Origin: Monosporascus cannonballus | Lineage: Eukaryota > Ascomycota > Sordariomycetes > Xylariales | Direction: 5' to 3' | DNA length: 64,000 nucleotides | Assembly (NCBI GenBank): GCA_004154925.1 | Contig: QJNS01000057.1 | Coordinates: 248,001 to 312,000, forward strand | In this document: piece after piece, positions 58,249 through 64,000 of the stretch | Numbering within the stretch: position 1 is the stretch's first letter | Layout of the letters: every line of letters starts with the position of its first letter | The notes under the pieces: generated by a model | What the model was told of the DNA's origin: nothing | The model's database searches: none | The model's input: only the letters and a program-made list of their open reading frames with translations | Position numbers and translations under genes: made by a program

Positions 58249-60039
58249 TGTGATGGCGGCTAGCTAGGTGGATAGTTTCTGGCTTGAGGTTTGATGAAGT
58301 GCTGTGGTGTCTTCGAGGCGAAATAAATGTCACTCTAACCGGGAGACAGGAGGTTTATATACTCAGCGAGGTGACCTAGATCATCCAAGTGTTCCGGAGG
58401 CGTTACGTAACGCCATTCTCCGTGATTGAAGGTTCTCCTGTGGCTGCCTTGGGATGCCTTGGACCTTCTTTGAGAGATATGACCTCGGCGGCACATCGGT
58501 CTCGCATCCTCGTCGTACATGTGAGTCGTCAGTGATGACTTACAAAAAGTCCGCAGCATATCACGAGGAGCCCGTGACCACCTGGTTGGAAGCTGAAAGA
58601 CTATTAGGCAAGTGCGATCTGGCCCTGTCGAAAGGGAAGTCGTATATTGGGATTCCAGCCATAAAGCTGCATATGTCCCGAGTCACAGGGGAGCCCAGAT
58701 ATGCAGTGCCGCATTGGTGGGTATTAGGTAAAAGACGATTTAACGGAGTCTATTCATGATACACTAATTTTACCACGCGCATATGTCCTATTCCAGACCT
58801 AGTAGTCGTATCGGGGTATAATCTTTCCATACTCCTGGTAAGATGATGCCGGCTTATGGTTGTGCAGCCAGGTCGAGAACAGATCGCCGGGCCTAGAGTA
58901 TATGTTTTGATTATAAGGTTTTGCTGGGTTAGGAATATGGGCCTCGGCGTCCCACCCGCACGGTACTTGGGCCCAGAGGTCTGGAACCCACCTTACATGG
59001 GCCCACATTCCCGATATAGCTCAAGCAGGTCAAGAAGTTAAGATCATTCGAAGTCTGCCCCAACATCTTCCTGCAAGCCAAGTGCGAGCCTGATTATCTT
59101 GTCTTTCACCCCGAAGACCCCTCATTCTTCTGGGGTTACATCGTCTGCGACACACGCCCTTCGCGTTGTACAGAGTGACGATGTTTTAGAGCTTATGCAG
59201 AGCCATTTAGGAGACGTTCTTTGAGATATCCGAGTGTGCCGTCAGTTCAATCCCACACAAGAATGCAATATGTAGATGTCTGTAGGTGGTGGGATATAAC
59301 CGCGTGATAGCTACAACTAGAGTTCCCAAGGACATCAAGGGGTCAGTAAACACAGAGAAACAAAACAAAAATGAGAAGATAGAGGGCGAGGGAAATAGGG
59401 GACGAAGGGAGATAGCAGATAGTTTTAGCCTTCATCTCAAAGGACTTAGTGAATATAGCCTTTCACCCGCATGTATTTGTACACCCTGCGGTTCGAAGAC
59501 CACTTATCTTGCTTCGATTCACCCCTGCTGCATAGCTCCGTAACTCCCGCTTCAAACGTGAAATCGTATGCCTACACCGTATAATTATTCGGGCCGTTTA
59601 ACCCTTGGAGTGCCGTGTTACCATAAGATAATAGCTCCGCTTGCCTAAGTTATTATGGGTGCTACGCATATACTAACTTCAATAACATTTAAACCTGAGG
59701 AATACTCAAGGCTGCCGCGGCGCCGCGGCGGCACAATATACCGTCATTTTCAAAGCGGTATCCCTACAAAACTTGTATACGAAGGGTTCGTAGCAGCCTT
59801 TTAACATATAAGGGCTGGTTTCGGCCTGCTGACTTAAACTTCTATGAAAGCTGATAGTGTCCCACCATAGTGTAGGGTCTCACACTTTTCGGCACTATTC
59901 AGATTCGACAATTTCGTAAGCCGTCATACGCCCCAAGGTCGAGGCTTCGCCCCCCGGCACCCACCTTTAACGGGTAACTAGGTTGACTCCACCTTAGCGC
60001 GTTAACCTAGCTAGCCGTCAAACCCTGGAAGCCTGGGTC

Positions 60040-60115
60040 AGCCGTCGACCTGGCTAGTCGTAACCCAGCTGGGCGTCGACCTGGCCGGGTATCGACCTGG
60101 CCGGGCGTCGACTAA
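60040..60115. repeat. Degenerate GTCGACCTGGC tandem repeat
   Basis: At least four spaced copies of a unit near GTCGACCTGGCCGGG with TATCGAC and GCGTCGAC variants. Confidence 0.7.
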
Positions 60116-61093
60116 ACCGCCGGCAAAAAAAAATCAAGCATCCCCTCCCCCCTTTCTCACCTGTTAGCTAGGGCCCGCAAAGCTAGCCGGTTAGCTAGGT
60201 AGACGGCTAGGGCTTGCGGGGCTTGCAGGTCGGCGATTAGCTATGGCTTCCAGGGCTTCCATGTGGGCGGTTAGCCAGGTCATTGGCAGGCACCCTAGGT
60301 CGACGATAAGGTTGGCGATGTGGTCCACGATAAGGTTAGGTTAAGAACCAGGGCTTCCAGGGCTTAAGGCATTGGCAGGTCTTGTACGGGCCATACAAAT
60401 TGGCGGGGGTCTCAAGGAGACAGACCCGTACCTAGCATTTTGCGAATTAAGAACCTCCATATTACAGTAGGTATCGGCTTAGTGCAAAGAAGCTGGCCAG
60501 CTGAAAAGGATCCGGGCATCTAAGTCGGGAAATACCGTCCAAGGATGTTAGACTTACCCATCATACGTAGTGCTCGCCGCTTACCTTTATTTTCCCATTT
60601 GGGACGTGCCGGGAGCCAAATGCGGATATCCCTTCCCGCCGGGTCCACCACTACAGAACCAGGTAAACGCCCATATAAAGGGCTCCACATAAGAGCTCTA
60701 TATAAACATGCTTTGACGGTTTGCTAGTGCTTACCGCTATTCGTAAGATGACAGACATCGATCTTGCGCCCCGGTTAGGCTGACCATGGACAATCAGAGT
60801 ACGGTAGTATCTTTGTGGTATGTGGTGTTTGGCGAAAGGGAGATATAATTTATATCCGATTGAATTATATTAGGAACCCGCGTTGTATTTCTTATTAATT
60901 CCATCGCTCGCCGTACCGGGTATTGAGGGGTCGCAGTTGCGAAGTCCTCTGGCCCGCTGAATAAGAATCGTACTAACAACCAAACATGGATCCCCTGTAC
61001 CCGGAGAATTACCTGCATTAAGCTTTCCGGGGTCGTACTGTATGTGTTAACATGGCGGCTAGTAGCCAGCGGGTGAACGGCTAAGGCTAGGCT

Positions 61094-61117
61094 TAGTTAG
61101 GGTTAGGGTTAGGCTTA
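61094..61117. repeat. Short telomere-like TTAGGG tract
   Basis: TTAGTTAGGGTTAGGGTTAG contains two exact TTAGGG units and near matches on both sides (GGCTTAG). Too short to show a former telomere. Confidence 0.7.
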
Positions 61118-61833
61118 GAGGTTATGCTTAGGCCTCGGGGTGGTGTTGGGAATCCGCCGAGATACCCCCATTTAGGTATATGCTCTTGATATTGCAGGAA
61201 TGGGGGTGACGGTGTTGGTCGTGGTGTTACGGCAAAAGTACCAACGATGACCTGGCTGCCAACTTAGTTTGCATCGGCTGAAAGGTGATAGGCGGTGGGA
61301 TTGCTAAAGAGCCTTTAGTGTGGTAAGCAGGGAAAGGACATCGGTTTAACGCAGTTAACGAAACTGGGGCGCGACCCTGGCCGAAGTGGACAATGTATAT
61401 GCCATATACTTTCCATAGGAATCTACCTTCTGGCTTTATATGGCATATGGCAGACCAGTGGATGTAATTAACAAAATAATAACCCCCCTAGGAGTTGTAG
61501 GGGAAAGAGTTTCAATATAATAACCCTTCGTTTCAACTCCCTTCGTAAGCTCAATACGTTAAAACGAGGGCAAATTACCTTCCGTAGTTTAGACGAAGGA
61601 AGGGAGTATGTAGCAATCCGGTTTCTCACCAACGAAAGAGGCAACGGAGAAGTCCATCGTAATAGACAAAAAAAGCTGAAATTGGGTGGGATGATTGTAT
61701 TACAGCACGGCAGGCCAACTCTGACCGCCTTGCAGATCAAGGGATCATAAAAGAGGCGTTATGCACCTTGAGAGATAGCAACGAATAGCAAAGGGGTTTT
61801 ATCCGGATAAGGTAACAGACACAATGCAGCTTA

Positions 61834-62706
61834 TAACCAATACTGGCGAATTATCTCTCGAGAGCCTGGCTTCGGCACTTGATCGAGAGGCAGCATCGAC
61901 TCGAGCATAGGGGACTTGACAGGAGAGACCCGCCATACCCCAATAGATGCCGGCTTATTCAGCAGCCCCGGCATGGCTTCCCTTCCCGAGCGCCTTACCC
62001 TCACCCAGTCCGAAAAGGATGTCCGCATTCTGAGCTGTGGCGAGGCCGGTGCGGCAACCGCCACCATTGTGCGCCCGCCCGCCGCCTTCTCGAAAGGCGG
62101 CCCGCGCGAGTTTCTCGCTTTCGGATCGAGACTGCAGGCTGCTCCTACGCGCCGGACAAAGAGGTGCTCTTGCTTCCCGATCTGCGTGTTATAGCCGTCT
62201 GGCAGGCAGGCGATGAAGTCGCGGATACTGGCGTCACGGCACACGGCGCGGAGCTGCTCATCGGCGACGTACTCGGGATCCACGCCGAGGAGGTTGTTCT
62301 CGCGGAGGGTGCCTTGGAACAGGGGTTCGGCTCCTGAACGACAGGCGACAGACGCTTACGCTACTCGTAGAGGTCGATGTCCGTGACGTCGGTGCCGTTG
62401 GCTAGGATCCGGCCGTGCCGGATGGCATCGAACCGCTCAATGAGCGAGATTATACTGCTCTTGCCAACTACCGGAAGGACCAACGAGACCCCAAAATGGC
62501 CCTTTCCGATTGCGAGGTCGAGGCCTCTAAAGATGGTGACATCGCGGGTGGGGTATTGAAGTAAAGCATTTTTATCAGCTCAATCCTGATACCATCAGCT
62601 GTGTCAAGGATATGCGCTTTCTCCGAAGCACCCTCTACGTGACGAGTAAGTTCTTCGCGCGTCGATGGAAGCTCTTTGAAATCGTAGAGTGATGTAATAA
62701 ACCTCA
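61834..62706 (-). pseudogene. ABC transporter ATP-binding domain, relic
   Basis: Remains of an ABC multidrug-type nucleotide-binding domain. On the minus strand ANVTSLYDFKELP-like text at ~62690 leads to VTIFRGLDLAIG and a ruined Walker A (VGKSSIISLIERF, 62450-62500). Next comes DVTDIDLYE with a stop, then DPEYVADEQLRAVCRDASIR and DFIACLPDGYNTQIGKQ (about 62180-62280), where the domain has the lead-in to its ABC signature. The rest is frameshifted (SLSG then a stop) and no signature or Walker B remains readable. The transmembrane part was not found. Confidence 0.75.
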
Positions 62707-62878
62707 ACTCGATTTGAGTATGATCTCAATATTCTAAAGACTAAATTTTTGTAAAGCTCCCAGAGCAAGTTTCAGACGGGACTGGTTTGTATTCGCTAAT
62801 CCAATGCTTTGCTGTTGCGTAGTCTCTCCATCTCAACTCCCGTCCGTCGATGGCGCTGGATTCATCTACGATACATGG

Positions 62879-63784
62879 TCAGTTAGTCGTTCTCGCGAGC
62901 GCGGTCATCTCATACTCGTACCCGGCGCTGCGCCCCAGAATCGGCCCGGCCGCGGCTCCCCCACCCTCCTCCTCGTCGCGCACCCTGCGCCAGCCCTCGC
63001 GGTCGTGCTCGTCGAGGTCCGAGCCCGGGGTCGGGTACGGCTCGTCGCAGTCGCGGCCGCTCAGGCTCGGCCAGTAGCGGCGATAGGCGAACCAGGCAAC
63101 AAGGAAGCCGAGGGCGGAGCCGACGCACACGTCGTAGACGTCGTGGCGGTAGTCCTGGCAGCGGCTGATGGCGATGAGGGCGGCGCCGAGCAGGGGCGCG
63201 AGGCACAGCAGGGCGCGCCCGAGGTCGCGACGGTCGCGGAAGACGCGCAGCTGGCCGGCGAGGAAGAAGGCCAGGTAGCCGAGCCCCGCGAAGCTGAAGC
63301 TCGAGTGGCCCGAGGGGAAGGAGCGCCAGCCGTCGTGCAGCGTGTGGTGCTCAGTCTCGGTGCACACGTCGATGCCGACGAGGACGCCCGGGGCGGTGCC
63401 TGCGGCGGGCTTGCAGCGCGCCACGAGGTCCGGCCGCGGCCGCCCCACGGTGTTCTTGACGACGTCGGTCAGGAAAGAGGCCAGCACGAGGCTGATGGCG
63501 AGCCCGAGCACGGCCGAGTGCTGCTTGTGGAAGCTCGCGCGCGCGACCACGGCGTTCCAGAACAGCAGGACACCCAGCGGAACGAACAAGGCGTACACGA
63601 AGTTCAACCAGACCGGGACGCGCTCGACCTCGGCGTGCGGGAAGGAGATGCGCAGATCGTTGATGGAGAACAGGCGGTGGAAGGGCTCGACGAGGAAATT
63701 GATGAGCAGGTAGGCAGTCAGAAGGCCGGCGAAGCCGAGATAGTCGGGCGCGTAGGAATGCTGCGATCGGGGTAAGAGGGTCAT
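62879..63784 (-). CDS. PAP2-family lipid phosphate phosphatase (Dpp1/Lpp1-like)
   Basis: Membrane enzyme that removes phosphate from phosphatidate, diacylglycerol pyrophosphate or related lipids. Single exon, 301 residues. The three catalytic motifs are intact: KNTVGRPRPDL (110-120), PSGHSS (157-162) and SRCQDYRHDVYD (207-218). About six membrane helices (e.g. GLLTAYLLINFL at 20-31, VYALFVPLGVLLFW at 63-76). The C-terminus is polar (GSDLDEHDREGW). Very GC-rich third positions, as in the HET gene. No introns, whereas many fungal homologues have one or more; the single frame fits the motif spacing so I kept it. Confidence 0.92.
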   Translation of the reverse strand: MTLLPRSQHSYAPDYLGFAGLLTAYLLINFLVEPFHRLFSINDLRISFPHAEVERVPVWLNFVYALFVPLGVLLFWNAVVARASFHKQHSAVLGLAISLVLASFLTDVVKNTVGRPRPDLVARCKPAAGTAPGVLVGIDVCTETEHHTLHDGWRSFPSGHSSFSFAGLGYLAFFLAGQLRVFRDRRDLGRALLCLAPLLGAALIAISRCQDYRHDVYDVCVGSALGFLVAWFAYRRYWPSLSGRDCDEPYPTPGSDLDEHDREGWRRVRDEEEGGGAAAGPILGRSAGYEYEMTALARTTN

Positions 63785-64000
63785 TGTCAGTCAGTTTAAC
63801 TACCTAGTCTCCGGAATTGCGAGATAATGCGTGCGTAATCTTCGTCTCATAGACATTGCCATGACCCTATCACTAGCAGCGGGAAGGGGGGAAGAGGGGG
63901 GATATTGCGTCGTACAGTCCAGAATCTGGAAATAGCCCCTATTATTATTATGCCTCCCGCGCCATCCTTATCGCCATTCCGGCCGGGCGGATCGTATCGC
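63785..64000. other. 5' flank of the lipid phosphatase gene
   Basis: No gene seen to the right edge. A purine-rich tract at 63880-63905 is the only feature. Confidence 0.4.

Larger units (their letters stand above)
58249..61833. other. Intergenic region, 3.6 kb
   Basis: No gene recognised. It has scattered simple repeats: GTCGACCTGGC-type at 60040-60115, GGTTAGC/GCTAGG-type at 60160-60300 and a telomere-like tract at 61094-61117. Open frames near 58454, 59286 and 61468 (minus) lack features I know. Confidence 0.4.

Noticed and set aside
62804..63775. 323-aa frame on the plus strand
   Set aside because: Antisense of the PAP2 phosphatase; made by high GC in third positions and without any motif.
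1..64000. CRISPR arrays, rRNA or prophage
   Set aside because: None seen; the window is eukaryotic and its repeats are LTR, inverted-repeat or simple tandem types.

Overview
The window comes from a filamentous ascomycete (Pezizomycotina). Evidence: genes broken by short 50-160 bp GT-AG introns with TACTAAC-like branch sites, fungus-specific families (HET, Clr5, CON-6, Yrb30, fungal dynamin-like GTPases, a GPI-anchored Cys-rich protein), and AT-rich repeat DNA with the C-to-T/G-to-A look of repeat-induced point mutation (RIP). No rRNA, tRNA or CRISPR was recognised. Gene models were made by hand: where several exons are given, each splice junction was checked for GT-AG ends and for reading-frame phase.

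Layout. 1-7.9 kb is conserved housekeeping DNA: the 5' half of translation termination factor eRF3 (minus), a Yrb30-type RanGTP-binding protein (plus) and a SNF2/Rad5-group helicase (minus). 8.47-11.57 kb is a RIP-degraded Tc1/mariner (pogo/Fot1-like) transposon with about 48-bp terminal inverted repeats and TA target sites. Nested inside it are a 509-bp miniature retroelement (two 119-bp LTRs and a polypurine tract), a third inverted LTR copy and a further candidate LTR. 12.4-28.9 kb carries a Clr5-domain gene, a mucin-like membrane protein, a frameshifted GNAT acetyltransferase, an internally deleted OPT transporter, a dynamin-like protein whose GTPase motifs have decayed, and a small two-exon gene.

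29.8-33.9 kb is a Clr5-ankyrin gene in decay, interrupted by a solo LTR with a perfect 5-bp target duplication and hit by several frameshifts and a nonsense codon. 34.3-35.1 kb is a GPI-anchored Cys-rich secreted protein. 38.85-41.8 kb is an intact dynamin-like GTPase. 42.1-44.7 kb holds three more solo LTRs, two of them 167 bp with perfect duplications. 45.4-46.3 kb is an alkaline ceramidase. 47.3-49.2 kb holds relics of an MFS drug exporter and of a polyketide synthase (ER-KR part). 50.0-51.9 kb is a HET-domain gene. 53.7-55.4 kb has a divergent pair: conidiation protein CON-6 and a small disordered protein. 57.7-58.2 kb is a small secreted Cys-rich protein next to a long G/C homopolymer palindrome. 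61.8-62.7 kb is a decayed ABC-transporter ATP-binding domain, and 62.9-63.8 kb is a PAP2/Dpp1-type lipid phosphatase.

Overall this is a core gene block running into accessory, repeat-rich DNA full of self-recognition type genes (HET, Clr5-ankyrin, dynamin-like) and gene relics. The long gaps mostly show no coding signal. The most unusual items are the GTPase-dead dynamin, the datable solo-LTR insertions (two of them in a row within 0.4 kb), and the relics of secondary-metabolism genes.
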